Assembly (NCBI GenBank): GCA_947073645.1
Contig: CAMTMK010000002.1
Location: 1-64,000 of the forward strand
DNA length: 64,000 nt
Direction: 5' to 3'
From: an uncultured bacterium
Lineage (GTDB): Bacteria > Cyanobacteriota > Vampirovibrionia > Gastranaerophilales > Gastranaerophilaceae
The translations under genes were made by a program, and so were the position numbers. A model generated the notes under the pieces. That model ran no database searches and had not been told where the DNA came from. It saw nothing but the letters and a program-made list of their open reading frames with translations. This document shows positions 44,122 to 53,209 of this stretch, in pieces (within the stretch, counting starts at the first letter, position 1; each line of letters opens with the position of its first letter).

Positions 44122-45479
44122 GTTGTACCTTCTTTTGAATCTTTAAGCACAATATCAACTTCGTCAAATGCAACTCTGATTTTGTCTGCGATGTCCCAGT
44201 TTTTGGCATCACGAGCTTCTTTTCTGAATGCAATAATTTCTTCCATTGAAACAAAATCTTTTTCGAGTTTTGCCGAAACGTGTTTTACTGCATTTTGCAA
44301 TTCTTCCTCGCTTAATGTCGGTTTTTCGAAAGTAAAGCCGAGTGTTGTTGCTAATGTATAGAGAATTGTAAATGCATTTTTGTCGTCTTTGTTTGCCTTA
44401 TTTGTAAGCTCAAAAAGAATAGCAAGAGCTTTTGAAGTATTCAAATCATCATCCATTGCTTCTACAAATTGTTTATATTCATCGGTTTGAGTAATGTCAA
44501 AATCCTCGTTGATTTTTGTTTGTTTAGCATTCAGCATACGTTTTACACCTGCCTGTGCAGAAGATAAGGCTTCATCGGAGAACTCTACAGGCATTCTATA
44601 GTGGTTTGTCAGAATGAAAAATCTGATTGTATTGCTGTCATATTTTTTCAATAATTCATCAATTGTTAAGAAATTGCCTAGAGATTTCGACATTTTCTCT
44701 TTGTTAATAGTTACAAAACCGTTGTGAAGCCAGTAATTTACGAATTTGCAATCGTTTGCGCATTCTGATTGCGCGATTTCATTTTCGTGGTGCGGGAAAA
44801 TTAAATCCGCTCCGCCTGCGTGGATGTCAATTGTCTTGCCCAAATATTTTCTGCTCATTGCTGAACATTCAATATGCCAGCCCGGTCTGCCTACACCCCA
44901 TGGTGATTTGTAGCCGAATTTTTCGTCTTTTTTCCATAGTGCAAAGTCAAGCGGGTCTTCTTTAAAATCGCCGACTTCAATTCTTGCACCGCTTTCAAGC
45001 TGGTCTATAGGCTGTTTTGAAAGGTAACCGTATTTTGAGAATTTTTTAACTCTGAAATACACATCTCCGTTAGCTTCATATGCATAGCCTTTATTAATTA
45101 AATCTTTTACGATAGCAATCATTTCGCCCAGTGTTTTTGTGGCAAAAGGTTCAATATCAGGTTTCAAAGTATTCAAAGCCTGCATAGAATTTGCAAACTG
45201 TTTGTACCAATATTGCGAAACTTCTTCAGGAGTTTTCCCTTCATTTTCGGCTTTTTTAAGGATTTTGTCGTCAACATCTGTTACGTTACGGCAATAAGTT
45301 ACGTCATAACCTTTGAATTTTAAATATCTGTACAAAACGTCCCAAGTAATATAGCATCTTGCGTGTCCAAGGTGTGCAAAATCATAAACCGTAGGACCGC
45401 AAACGTACATTTTAACTTTGTTATCTGTAATTGGAGTAAACTCCTCAATAGTGTTTGAATAAGAATTGTGTAATTTCAT
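44106..45479 (-). CDS. cysS: Cysteine-tRNA ligase
   Basis: A 457-residue class I synthetase. HIGH motif in [19 protein letters not shown], zinc ligands in [10 protein letters not shown] and [14 protein letters not shown] with [15 protein letters not shown] motif in [14 protein letters not shown] near residue 268. The C-terminal anticodon region is slightly short but complete. It is the first gene of the cysS-spoIID-murJ-tsaC operon, with AAGAGGGAT before the ATG. Confidence 0.96.
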   Translation of the reverse strand: MKLHNSYSNTIEEFTPITDNKVKMYVCGPTVYDFAHLGHARCYITWDVLYRYLKFKGYDVTYCRNVTDVDDKILKKAENEGKTPEEVSQYWYKQFANSMQALNTLKPDIEPFATKTLGEMIAIVKDLINKGYAYEANGDVYFRVKKFSKYGYLSKQPIDQLESGARIEVGDFKEDPLDFALWKKDEKFGYKSPWGVGRPGWHIECSAMSRKYLGKTIDIHAGGADLIFPHHENEIAQSECANDCKFVNYWLHNGFVTINKEKMSKSLGNFLTIDELLKKYDSNTIRFFILTNHYRMPVEFSDEALSSAQAGVKRMLNAKQTKINEDFDITQTDEYKQFVEAMDDDLNTSKALAILFELTNKANKDDKNAFTILYTLATTLGFTFEKPTLSEEELQNAVKHVSAKLEKDFVSMEEIIAFRKEARDAKNWDIADKIRVAFDEVDIVLKDSKEGTTWEVK

Positions 45480-45570
45480 ATAAAAAATCCCTCTTTTTTT
45501 GTTTTAATTTTAACACAAAAAATGTTAATAAATGTAACTAAATATCAGATTTTTAAAATATTAAGTTTTC

Positions 45571-45584
45571 AAAATACTTTATAT
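45571..45584 (+). promoter_or_regulatory. AAAATACTTTATAT promoter-like motif, copy 3
   Basis: An exact 14-mer, ending 39 bases before ATG 45624, preceded by TTTTC as in copy 2. Confidence 0.55.
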
Positions 45585-45623
45585 CTAAGTGACACGAGTG
45601 CAATAATGATAAGGAGAGATTTT

Positions 45624-46265
45624 ATGAGCGCTAATAACAGTATAACAACAATTGTTCAAAACGGTGAAACTATTGGGCTTTATTCGGCTATGTATGGTTG
45701 TACCGATGAAGAAATAAAGCGTGCGAATGGTCTGAAAGGTGATAAAATTAAAGAAGGACAGACTTTAAATATTCCTATTGGCCAGAGAACTGATTTGCCG
45801 ACATCTGATGAAAGTGTTTTGGATAAAAAATTATCTTGGTTTAATAATCAGCTTAATGAAATCCATATGAAGCTGTATAATCCGGATTTGAAGCCAGAAG
45901 AACGTGAAAAACTTGAAGAACAATACATTAAACTTAAAAATATGAAGAAAGAGCGTGATAAAGTTGCTCAGTTTACAAAATCAGATAATGGTATCAATTT
46001 GGTTTTAGAAATGAAACAAGATATAACTTTGACTAAGTTTAGACAATTATTTCCTGAATGTAAAACGAATTTTATGAATTATGCTTATGAAACAAATCAA
46101 AGATATTGCGATGAGGTTCATGGCTGGGTTGCAGATCCTGATATTGTAGAATTGCGCGCCGGTTCAAAACATATGATTAAATCTCAGGATTATGCCAGAG
46201 ATGATGGAGACGGATTTTGGCGTTCATTGAAAAAGACATTTGGTGGTCGTTTAGATGGCAAATAA
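45624..46265 (+). CDS. LysM-domain protein, 213 aa
   Basis: The N-terminus (about residues 5-50: TIVQNGETIGLYSAMYGCTD, EIKRANGLKGDKIKEGQTLN, IPIG) is a LysM-like fold that binds peptidoglycan or chitin-like glycans. The rest is charged, with a coiled-coil-like stretch (NQLNEIHMKLYNPDLKPEER) and no known catalytic domain. No signal peptide is visible at start 45624, which is fixed by AAGGAGAGAT. Surface exposure would need a non-Sec route. It shares the promoter motif with three other orphan genes. It is convergent with the M14 peptidase gene, overlapping by 15 bases. Confidence 0.82.
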   Translation: MSANNSITTIVQNGETIGLYSAMYGCTDEEIKRANGLKGDKIKEGQTLNIPIGQRTDLPTSDESVLDKKLSWFNNQLNEIHMKLYNPDLKPEEREKLEEQYIKLKNMKKERDKVAQFTKSDNGINLVLEMKQDITLTKFRQLFPECKTNFMNYAYETNQRYCDEVHGWVADPDIVELRAGSKHMIKSQDYARDDGDGFWRSLKKTFGGRLDGK

Positions 46266-46856
46266 ATCAAAAATCTGATGAACAGGTTTAATTAAATCTT
46301 CAACCGGACAGGTTTCGTCTAACTCAAGGGTTATTGTCGGAATCTGTCTTTCTATGCCTGTATAAGTTCCAAAACTTCCCGGGGTCGGGTAGCCGATGCT
46401 TGCTTCAACCGGATATTTTATAATCTCTGAAATCTTTTCGGCAATTTCACGTGCAGGACCGTCGTAGTTGACGACTTTATAAGGCGCATGAAGTGTAATT
46501 ATAAGTTCGGGTTTGTATTTTTCGATTACATCAATTACAAATTGAGTTTCAATCTCACTGCCTGCAGATGTTCCGCCAAAGTAATCAGAAGGGTTGTTAC
46601 CTGCAAGAGATGTATCTTCTCCCCAATTTTTTGTCGGAAAATTTCTGTTTAAATCAACTCCATTTGCGTTTGTTCGCCTGCCAAGCTGCATTCCGTCAGG
46701 ATTCAGGCATGGAATGAACATCAAACCGTTTGTTTTCATATATTTTTCAATCAGGAATTTCCCCTGAGGTTCATCGCCATGAAAAACTCCGATAATTAGA
46801 GTTTTGCCTTCTCCGATAAGTTCTATTTTGTTTCCGAGTTTTGTTGTTCTATTCAA
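46251..46856 (-). CDS. M14-family zinc carboxypeptidase (MpaA-like)
   Basis: A 201-residue M14 peptidase. Zinc ligands His and Glu are in GVFHGDEPQGK (near residue 26). The substrate-binding Arg region is RRTNANGVDLNRNFPTKNW. The third ligand His is in TLHAPYK, and the catalytic Glu is in TLELDETCP near the end. Small proteins of this type include MpaA, which cleaves the gamma-D-Glu-diaminopimelate bond of murein peptides. There is no signal peptide, so murein-peptide recycling in the cytoplasm is most likely. It starts with TTG eight bases into the end of ftsY, with GAGG upstream. Confidence 0.85.
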   Translation of the reverse strand: MNRTTKLGNKIELIGEGKTLIIGVFHGDEPQGKFLIEKYMKTNGLMFIPCLNPDGMQLGRRTNANGVDLNRNFPTKNWGEDTSLAGNNPSDYFGGTSAGSEIETQFVIDVIEKYKPELIITLHAPYKVVNYDGPAREIAEKISEIIKYPVEASIGYPTPGSFGTYTGIERQIPTITLELDETCPVEDLIKPVHQIFDLFAI

Positions 46857-47748
46857 AAAGTGCCTCGATAAATTCTTCCGAATTAAATTCTCTTAAATCT
46901 TCCATTTTTTCGCCGACACCGACTAGTTTTACGGGTAACTTCATATCACGCGCTACGGCTAAAACGATTGCACCTTTTGCAGAACCGTCAAGTTTTGTGA
47001 GGGCAACTGATGTAAGATTTACCGCTTCTGTGAAAACTTTTGCCTGCTGCAAACCGTTTTGACCTGTGTTTGCGTCTAATACTAAGATGCATTCTCGTAA
47101 AGCTTCAGGTGCTTTTTTGTCGATTACGGATTTAATTTTCTTTAATTCTTCCATAAGGTTGAATTTGTTTTGCAAACGTCCGGCGGTATCAACCAATAGT
47201 ACGTCATAACCATCTTTTTGAGCTTTTTCAATTGCTTCAAAAACAACAGATGCAGGGTCTGCTTTATCGCGGCGGACAATATCTGCACCGGCGCGTTTTG
47301 ACCAAATGTCGAGTTGTTCCTCAGCAGCCGCGCGGAAAGTATCTCCGCAGGCAATTAAAACTTTTTTACCTTCACATTTGAATTTATAGGCAAGTTTTCC
47401 GATTAAAGTTGTTTTCCCCGCGCCGTTAACACCTGTTATAAAATAAATATTCAGTCCGTCATTATAATTTAATTTGTTTTCGCCTGCATTTTTCAGAGTT
47501 TTTAAAAATTCGGAGCGCAAATATTCTTTAACCTGAGCGGGCTTAATTTTTGACTGCCCCCTAAGATTATCTACAAGCTCTGATGCGTAATTTACGCCCA
47601 AATCAGCACTGATTAGTGTGTCTTCCATATCATCAAGAACAAAATCGGAAAATTCTTCTTCCGAGCCGACTGCCTCAACAACATTACCAACAAGTGCCTG
47701 AGCTGTGTTTTTCAGGTTATTAAATTTGTCTTTAAAAAATCCGAACAT
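46849..47748 (-). CDS. ftsY: Signal recognition particle receptor FtsY
   Basis: A 299-residue SRP GTPase receptor that docks ribosome-nascent chains at the membrane. It has an N domain (about residues 1-90) and a G domain with GVNGAGKTTLIGKLAYKFK, DTFRAAAEEQLDIWS, DTAGRLQNKFNLMEEL, TKLDGSAKGAIVL and GVGEKMEDLREF. It lacks the long acidic N-terminal region of enterobacterial FtsY. It follows nusB after three bases and overlaps the M14 peptidase by eight. Confidence 0.96.
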   Translation of the reverse strand: MFGFFKDKFNNLKNTAQALVGNVVEAVGSEEEFSDFVLDDMEDTLISADLGVNYASELVDNLRGQSKIKPAQVKEYLRSEFLKTLKNAGENKLNYNDGLNIYFITGVNGAGKTTLIGKLAYKFKCEGKKVLIACGDTFRAAAEEQLDIWSKRAGADIVRRDKADPASVVFEAIEKAQKDGYDVLLVDTAGRLQNKFNLMEELKKIKSVIDKKAPEALRECILVLDANTGQNGLQQAKVFTEAVNLTSVALTKLDGSAKGAIVLAVARDMKLPVKLVGVGEKMEDLREFNSEEFIEALFE

Positions 47749-47751
47749 GGT

Positions 47752-48411
47752 TTATGATAATCCGAAGTCAACGATAACTTTTGCAAGAATTCCGTTAATA
47801 AATGATGCGCTGTCATCTGTTGAATATTTTTTAGCAAGTTCCAAAGCTTCATCAACAACAACTTTCATTGGAGCATCTTTGATATATAAAAGTTCAACGA
47901 TTGCGATACGCAAAATATCTTTATCCATTTTTACCAATCTGCCCAAATCCCAGTTTTTAGCATATTTTTGGATTGTATCATCAACTTCTTTATGATTTTT
48001 TTGGAAAAATTCAGCAATTTGGATAGCATAATTTTTTACATCATGTTGAGAGTCCAATGTTGTAAATTCTGCGATTTCCAATGCAAGAAGTGATTTTTCC
48101 GCAATATCAATCATTTCGTTAATTCTGCCTGTCATATCTGATGTCATCGGGATTGGAACAGGGATGTTTGCAACACCTATCGGACGGTTTAGATTAACTT
48201 CCGAATCAGCTTCGTAATTATCGATTTGGTCTCTCATTGCAATTAAAGAACCTAATGCGATTTTAAGTTCGTCACTTGCACTGCTTGTCAAAATTCTTAC
48301 TGATTTAAGGATAATATCTTGTAAATTTTCTCTTGTATAATTTGTTATATTTTTTTCAAACTGTGAAAACAGAATGAATGCTAATTCTCTTGCTGCTCTG
48401 CGCGCTTGCAT
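47752..48411 (-). CDS. nusB: Transcription antitermination protein NusB
   Basis: A 219-residue NusB, longer than the usual 140-150 because of an insert of about 60 residues between the N-terminal RRAARELAFILFSQFEKN and the conserved C-terminal part. The latter includes WDLGRLVKMDKDILRIAIVE, KVVVDEALELAKKYSTDDSA and FINGILAKV. It acts in rRNA antitermination with NusE/S10. Start 48411 is chosen for the AGAGGTAAGA site; an upstream in-frame ATG at 48444 lacks one. Confidence 0.92.
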   Translation of the reverse strand: MQARRAARELAFILFSQFEKNITNYTRENLQDIILKSVRILTSSASDELKIALGSLIAMRDQIDNYEADSEVNLNRPIGVANIPVPIPMTSDMTGRINEMIDIAEKSLLALEIAEFTTLDSQHDVKNYAIQIAEFFQKNHKEVDDTIQKYAKNWDLGRLVKMDKDILRIAIVELLYIKDAPMKVVVDEALELAKKYSTDDSASFINGILAKVIVDFGLS

Positions 48412-48469
48412 ATATATCTTACCTCTTTTTATTGCTACACGCACTTATGTTAGCACGAAAATTTTAAAT

Positions 48470-49186
48470 CTACAATATTTTCAAATGTTTGTTATCAAAT
48501 TTTCTGTTTACAAGTTCTTTAAATCTGCTTTTTACGAATTCTGTCTGGGTTGAGAATGGTTTTAATGTTAAGAATTTTCTGTAGTATCTTTGTGCTGTTG
48601 AAAATTTGCCCAGTTTTTCCATACATACGCCAAGACCGGCATAAGCTTTGTAGTATTCGGGATTACGTTTGACTAATTGATTTAAAACTTCCAAAGCTTC
48701 TCTGTATTTGTTAAGTTTCATCAAAAGCGTTGATTTTTGTTCGTAAGCTTTTAAAAATCCGGGAGAATTTTCAATTAATTTTTGATAAATCATTAATGCC
48801 AAGTCATATTCTTCACATAATTCGTGAGAAATTCCGAGTTGTAATATGGCGTTTGGATTTTCGGGGTTAATTTGTATAGCGCGGATGAAATTTTTGATAG
48901 CTCCGCAATTTTCGCCTTCAAGCTGATGGCAGATGCCAAGTTCAAAAAATGCATCATAGTATTCTTCTTTGATTTGTGTTGCCATATCAAGATATTTGAT
49001 TGCTTTTGAATATTGTTTTAAATTTTTGTAGCAAACTCCAAGCCCAAAATAACTTTCGGCATTATTTCTGTCTATCAAAATTGCGTTAAGATAGTTTGAA
49101 ACCGCCTCTTTATATAAATTATCAAGGCGTAGTGCATTTGCTTTTTCATAAAAACTATTCAGAGTGTTATATTTTTTAGTGTTCAT
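48470..49186 (-). CDS. Tetratricopeptide repeat protein
   Basis: About 238 residues, mostly TPR motifs. At least five units are visible, for example AVSNYLNAILIDRNNAESYF, GLGVCYKNLKQYSKAIKYLD and FLKAYEQKSTLLMKLNKYRE. It has no signal peptide or other domain, so a protein-protein interaction scaffold is likely. The start is uncertain: in-frame ATGs lie at 49186, 49198 and 49225 and none has a ribosome binding site. ATG 49186 has TATGAT seven bases upstream. It is divergent from the gene at 49289. Confidence 0.85.
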   Translation of the reverse strand: MNTKKYNTLNSFYEKANALRLDNLYKEAVSNYLNAILIDRNNAESYFGLGVCYKNLKQYSKAIKYLDMATQIKEEYYDAFFELGICHQLEGENCGAIKNFIRAIQINPENPNAILQLGISHELCEEYDLALMIYQKLIENSPGFLKAYEQKSTLLMKLNKYREALEVLNQLVKRNPEYYKAYAGLGVCMEKLGKFSTAQRYYRKFLTLKPFSTQTEFVKSRFKELVNRKFDNKHLKIL

Positions 49187-49276
49187 CAATCTAATCATAG
49201 ATTTTTTTTTATATTTGATGAACATCCGTTTGATGTAGAACTTTATCAATCATTGGATTTATTATTGTGATTGTGG

Positions 49277-49282
49277 TATAAA
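49277..49282 (+). promoter_or_regulatory. -10 box of a probable leaderless promoter
   Basis: TATAAA six bases before ATG 49289, with no Shine-Dalgarno sequence. Confidence 0.45.
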
Positions 49283-49288
49283 GTTGTT

Positions 49289-50101
49289 ATGAAAAAGTAT
49301 TTGGTTTGGTTGTTAATATTAACGGGAATACCTGCTTTTGCAGATGAGATTATGCTTCGCGGGGTAGAAACTCAAGCTGTACAGCTTCCGAAAGTTAATA
49401 TTAATCAAAAACAATCTCTGCTTATTAATGATGAACAAGTACTTTCAGAACTTATTAACCGCCAAAAAGAAAAAGATTTAGAAGATATTGAAAACTTGTG
49501 GAAGGGGACTGTTGAGAACAATCAGGTTATCGGATTTGCACTGAAAAAGCTTGCAACTCCTGAAAGCCAGCGCAGAATTCATTCATCTCTTATGGCAAAA
49601 ACTTTGTCGGCAGTTGTCGCGGGTGCGTCTTTTGCCCCGTCTTTAGTCGGAGCTGATTATGCTGTTCAATCAGGTGCTTTTGCAGCGGGCAGACTCGCTC
49701 AAAACCTTATTAATCGTAAAAATATGCCGACTGAAATTCCTTTGACTGATACCGAGCTTATTGAACTTGCGGGACTTGTCGAAAATCTTCAAGACAAGAT
49801 TATTACAGCATATTATAATTACAAAAGTTCTCTTTCTCAATTGAAAGAAACGCGACAAAAACTGCTTTTGTATAATAAAAATTATGCCAAAGCGCTTGAT
49901 GATGAGGATTTAATGGAAATTTCCATTTCGTCATCACTTTACGATAATATGCGTGTTGAAGAATTTTATTATTTGGAAAACGCAAAAAAATATCACCTTG
50001 AGCTTCAAAGGCTTGCAGGTAAGAAAGTTGTTGATAAATTAAATTTGTATCAATTTAATTACAATTCAACTCTTGTCGGAGAAAAGGCGGTGGGTAAATG
50101 A
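49289..50101 (+). CDS. Exported helical protein, 270 aa (paralogue of the next gene)
   Basis: Family not recognised. It has a signal peptide (MKKYLVWLLILTGIPAFA, cleavage after AFA). The mature part is mainly helical. An Ala/Gly-rich segment (LSAVVAGASFAPSLVGADYA) sits before a coiled-coil region (LAGLVENLQDKIITAYYNYK) and an end domain (YYLENAKKYHLELQRLAGK). The same order appears in the gene at 50098 (VRKIEDLQQRTVDLYYNYMT and so on), so the two are tandem paralogues. The final part loosely resembles helical hairpins of TolC-like efflux proteins, but beta-strand segments are lacking. The start is preceded by TATAAA at six bases. Confidence 0.75.
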   Translation: MKKYLVWLLILTGIPAFADEIMLRGVETQAVQLPKVNINQKQSLLINDEQVLSELINRQKEKDLEDIENLWKGTVENNQVIGFALKKLATPESQRRIHSSLMAKTLSAVVAGASFAPSLVGADYAVQSGAFAAGRLAQNLINRKNMPTEIPLTDTELIELAGLVENLQDKIITAYYNYKSSLSQLKETRQKLLLYNKNYAKALDDEDLMEISISSSLYDNMRVEEFYYLENAKKYHLELQRLAGKKVVDKLNLYQFNYNSTLVGEKAVGK

Positions 50102-50976
50102 AAAAAATATTGACTCTGATTTTAATATTTTTTGCTTTGCCTGTATCTGCCGTAAGTTATGATGAGTTGAAGATGCCAAAAGACCATGCTTATCGTACCG
50201 GTTTATCTGAAGATCCTGAAAAAGAATATTTTGAAGCAAAGGCGCAAAATGTTTTACATCAGGAATATGTGAAAAAAGAGGCACAGCAGTTTAATGTTAA
50301 TGATTTAACTTTCGCGGATTTGAGTATTAAACAGATATCAAGAGAAGTTTCGGCAGACTTGGAACTTAATCAGGAAGATATGGTTGGGGATTTGTCAGTG
50401 TTGTGGCAGGGGGCTGCATCTCAAAGTGAAACAATAAATTTTGCACTTTATAAGCTTGCAAACCCTGATGAAGACAAGCCTGATGAAAAATCTGTTAAAA
50501 AAGTTTTGACAACAATTGCAAGTATGTCGACTCTTGCAGGTGCTACTATGGGAAACCCTGTTGTTGCTGCAGGTTCTTTAATCGGGAGTAATGTTCTTGG
50601 GATTATGTCGCAGGATACGAAAGCCCTTAACTACAAATATACTAAAGTTAATGATGCTGATATGATTATTTTAGTCAGAAAAATTGAGGACTTACAACAA
50701 AGAACAGTTGACCTTTATTATAATTATATGACATCGCGAAAAAAACTTAAAATGATTGATGAAATTGTGGCAGAGCGCAAAAAAAATTATGAGTATGCTC
50801 AGAATATGTCAAGAGAAGTTATATTGATTGCAGATGCATATTACAGAACTGCTCTCGATAATCATATGAAAGCTCGTTCCGAGTATTTTGCAAAGCGTGC
50901 TTCTTTAGAACAGTTTGTAGGTAACGAAGTTTTTGCACAGTTTGAACAAGATTTGAAGAAACGAGAGCAAAAATGA
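50098..50976 (+). CDS. Exported helical protein, 292 aa (paralogue of the previous gene)
   Basis: It has a signal peptide (about residues 1-17, ALPVSA). The mature protein shows DLSVLWQGAASQSETINFAL, matching DIENLWKGTVENNQVIGFAL of the upstream gene. It also has a Gly/Ala-rich patch (GATMGNPVVAAGSLIGSNVL) and a coiled-coil end (RKIEDLQQRTVDLYYNYMTS, ARSEYFAKRASLEQFVGNEV). The two genes overlap by four bases and this one overlaps the lipoyl-ligase-like gene by four, so all three are co-translated. Function unknown; an envelope complex of the two paralogues is plausible. Confidence 0.75.
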   Translation: MKKILTLILIFFALPVSAVSYDELKMPKDHAYRTGLSEDPEKEYFEAKAQNVLHQEYVKKEAQQFNVNDLTFADLSIKQISREVSADLELNQEDMVGDLSVLWQGAASQSETINFALYKLANPDEDKPDEKSVKKVLTTIASMSTLAGATMGNPVVAAGSLIGSNVLGIMSQDTKALNYKYTKVNDADMIILVRKIEDLQQRTVDLYYNYMTSRKKLKMIDEIVAERKKNYEYAQNMSREVILIADAYYRTALDNHMKARSEYFAKRASLEQFVGNEVFAQFEQDLKKREQK

Positions 50977-51620
50977 AGTTTATTCCATATGAAGTAAAAA
51001 CAGGTGCTGAGAATATGCAAATTGATTGTGATTTGTTGGAACAAGCGATTGTTCAACAAAGTTCAGAACCTGTTTTCAGATTATACGGCTGGTCGCCGGC
51101 TTGTGTTTCTTTAGGGCGAAATCAAAAAAATGATTTTATAGATGGAAATTTTTTAAGAGAAAATAATATTGATATTGTACGCCGTCTTACCGGCGGGCGT
51201 GCTCTTTTGCATGCAGATGAAATTACTTACAGTTTCGTATGTCACGCATCTTATCTTAAAAATGGCGAAAATATTGTTTCTTCATACAAAGAAATTTCTC
51301 AAATTTTAATTGATGCATTTAAAAAGCTTGATATTGAACTTGAGTTTGGCGGAAAACCTAAAGCTTGTGGAAATTTCTGTATGCTTGTTTCAACGGGTGC
51401 AGATTTGTGTTATCAGGGAAGAAAATTGATAGGTTCTGCACAGTTCAGAAAAGAAAATTACATTCTTCAACACGGTTCAATTCTTTATGATTATGACCGT
51501 GAACTCTTAGAAAAAGTTTTTAAAGAAAAAGTTGATACATCCTCAATTATCTCTGTTAAAGAGATTAACCCCGAGTTGAAAAAAGAAGATATTATTGATA
51601 TGTTAAGAAATGTTAATTAG
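50973..51620 (+). CDS. Lipoate/octanoate protein ligase-family protein (LipM/LplA-like)
   Basis: A 215-residue BPL/LPL-fold protein. GWSPACVSLGRNQK, DIVRRLTGGRALLHADEITY and the Lys in YQGRKLIGSAQFRKENYILQ with HGSIL are hallmarks of LipM octanoyltransferases and lipoate ligases. The RRxTGGRALLH form and Cys residues in KACGNFCMLVSTGA favour the LipM-type cysteine-dependent octanoyltransferase, but this is not certain. Lipoylation serves glycine cleavage and 2-oxoacid dehydrogenases. It is co-translated with two envelope proteins, which is an odd context. Confidence 0.85.
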   Translation: MKFIPYEVKTGAENMQIDCDLLEQAIVQQSSEPVFRLYGWSPACVSLGRNQKNDFIDGNFLRENNIDIVRRLTGGRALLHADEITYSFVCHASYLKNGENIVSSYKEISQILIDAFKKLDIELEFGGKPKACGNFCMLVSTGADLCYQGRKLIGSAQFRKENYILQHGSILYDYDRELLEKVFKEKVDTSSIISVKEINPELKKEDIIDMLRNVN

Positions 51621-51651
51621 TTTTTAACGTTTCATGCAATTTTTAAAAAGA

Positions 51652-51665
51652 AAAATACTTTATAT
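51652..51665 (+). promoter_or_regulatory. AAAATACTTTATAT promoter-like motif, copy 4
   Basis: An exact 14-mer, ending 32 bases before ATG 51698. GCAATTTTT starts 17 bases before the AAATAC core, as in copy 1. Confidence 0.55.
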
Positions 51666-51697
51666 AAATACGGGGAATAACTTAAGGGGATAACAAG

Positions 51698-53209
51698 ATG
51701 TTTGGCTCAATTTATGGACCAGGAGTTTTAAATGATACTATAGTTCCAGGATACGGAGTAACTAAATTTCCAGTTAATCTTAATACATTCTGGTCACTTC
51801 CTAATGGTACAACAAGAAACTTTGGTGAAGCTACTCAATATGTAACTTATCCGATGGGTCGTCCTCAATTTATGTATGATTTGGCACAAGGTTTTACATC
51901 TCCAAACCATATCAGCAACTGGAATCCTATGTTGATTGGTATGAATTTGTCAAATGGTACAACTAATCCGTTTTTGACACAACAAGGCCAAATGAATGCT
52001 TTTCAATGGGGCGCTAATATGGTTCAACAAATGCAGGTTCAACAAGCAGTACAAGGTATTGCTCAAGCATTGAACTCAATGGAAAGCAGTTTGTCTGGTC
52101 TTGTTAATTCCGATAAATTAACAAATGCTCAAAAAGCAACTTTAAAAGGTCTTCTTGAAGAAGTAAAAGCTTTGAAATCTAAAATTGAATCTCAATTAAA
52201 AGCTAAAAATCCAACACAAGAAGAAGTAACAGCAATGCAAAACGAAGTTTTGGATTTGCAGAAAAAAGTTGGTGAAGCTGCTGATAAAATCAGAGCTGAT
52301 GTAAATGAAGCTGGAGATAGTTCATCATCTTCATCATCAAGTTCATCTTCATCTGAATCTTCTTCTGATCCTGCAGATTTAACCGGTACAGAATATGAAA
52401 ATATAGATCCTGAAACTGGAAAACCGAATTCATTGACTACTCCGTCTGATGCTGAAAAAGAAGAATTCTGTGCTGCTATTGAAAGATGTATTCATGGTGC
52501 AGGTACTGATGAAGATACTCTAAGACAGATTTTACCAGGTCTTAACGAAAATAATATTGTTGAAGTTATTAGCCACTGGGAAGAAACTAGAGGCAAACAT
52601 GATGATAATGAAGGGTTATTTGCAAGATTATTTAAAGATTTGAATGATGGCGAACAAAAGGAAATGGTTCCCATACTTTTAAAAGCTTTAACTGCTCGTG
52701 CAGAAGCTTTGGGTATAGGAGAAGAAATTAAACAAGAAATTGCAAATATCAATAAAGAATTATTGACAGAAGGTCATAATTGGTATTGCCTATGGTTAGA
52801 TGCCGGTCAAGATGATGATGTTCTTAAAAACAATTTAATGTCTATCTACAACAAAATTGTAGAAAAAGAAACTGCTAACAAAACCGGTGCTCAAGAAGTT
52901 CTTGATGGTAAAAAGAACGAACACAATACAGAAGTTGAACAAAGAAAACAAGAAGTTATCACTGAAAAGAAAAACGAAATCGCTAATAAATTGAAAGATG
53001 CTTTGAAATTAGACGAAGTTCCTCAATTATCTTCAGCTTTAAAAATTGAAACAGATGATAATGGCGAATTTACAGGTTATTCAATCGAATTAAATACACC
53101 AAACGGTAAAGTTAAAGTTACAGGCCAAACATACCAAGAGTTAGCTCTTGCTATTGAAAACAACAACTTAGAAGTTGAAGATGTTTTAGTTAGACAACCA
53201 AAAGCTTAG
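51698..53209 (+). CDS. Protein with a single annexin-like repeat and coiled coils, 503 aa
   Basis: The N-terminal 110 residues are Asn/Gly/aromatic-rich. A helical coiled coil follows (about residues 115-205). A serine-rich linker (about residues 207-225) precedes an annexin-like segment at about residues 250-320. That segment has IHGAGTDEDTLRQIL, then NNIVEVISHWEETRGK and LFKDLNDGEQKEM, matching the annexin type II calcium loop GxGTDE, its first helices and the acidic cap residue before LxG. The acidic residue is about five positions further away than in animal annexins. C-terminal charged helices complete the protein. There is no signal peptide. Strong ribosome binding site AAGGGGAT. Function unknown; calcium or phospholipid binding is a testable guess. 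Confidence 0.75.
   Translation: MFGSIYGPGVLNDTIVPGYGVTKFPVNLNTFWSLPNGTTRNFGEATQYVTYPMGRPQFMYDLAQGFTSPNHISNWNPMLIGMNLSNGTTNPFLTQQGQMNAFQWGANMVQQMQVQQAVQGIAQALNSMESSLSGLVNSDKLTNAQKATLKGLLEEVKALKSKIESQLKAKNPTQEEVTAMQNEVLDLQKKVGEAADKIRADVNEAGDSSSSSSSSSSSSESSSDPADLTGTEYENIDPETGKPNSLTTPSDAEKEEFCAAIERCIHGAGTDEDTLRQILPGLNENNIVEVISHWEETRGKHDDNEGLFARLFKDLNDGEQKEMVPILLKALTARAEALGIGEEIKQEIANINKELLTEGHNWYCLWLDAGQDDDVLKNNLMSIYNKIVEKETANKTGAQEVLDGKKNEHNTEVEQRKQEVITEKKNEIANKLKDALKLDEVPQLSSALKIETDDNGEFTGYSIELNTPNGKVKVTGQTYQELALAIENNNLEVEDVLVRQPKA

Noticed and set aside
52317-52370. Serine-codon run as a phase-variable repeat
   Set aside because: The codons mix TCA and TCT irregularly, so it is not a clean tandem repeat, and the count changes nothing in frame.
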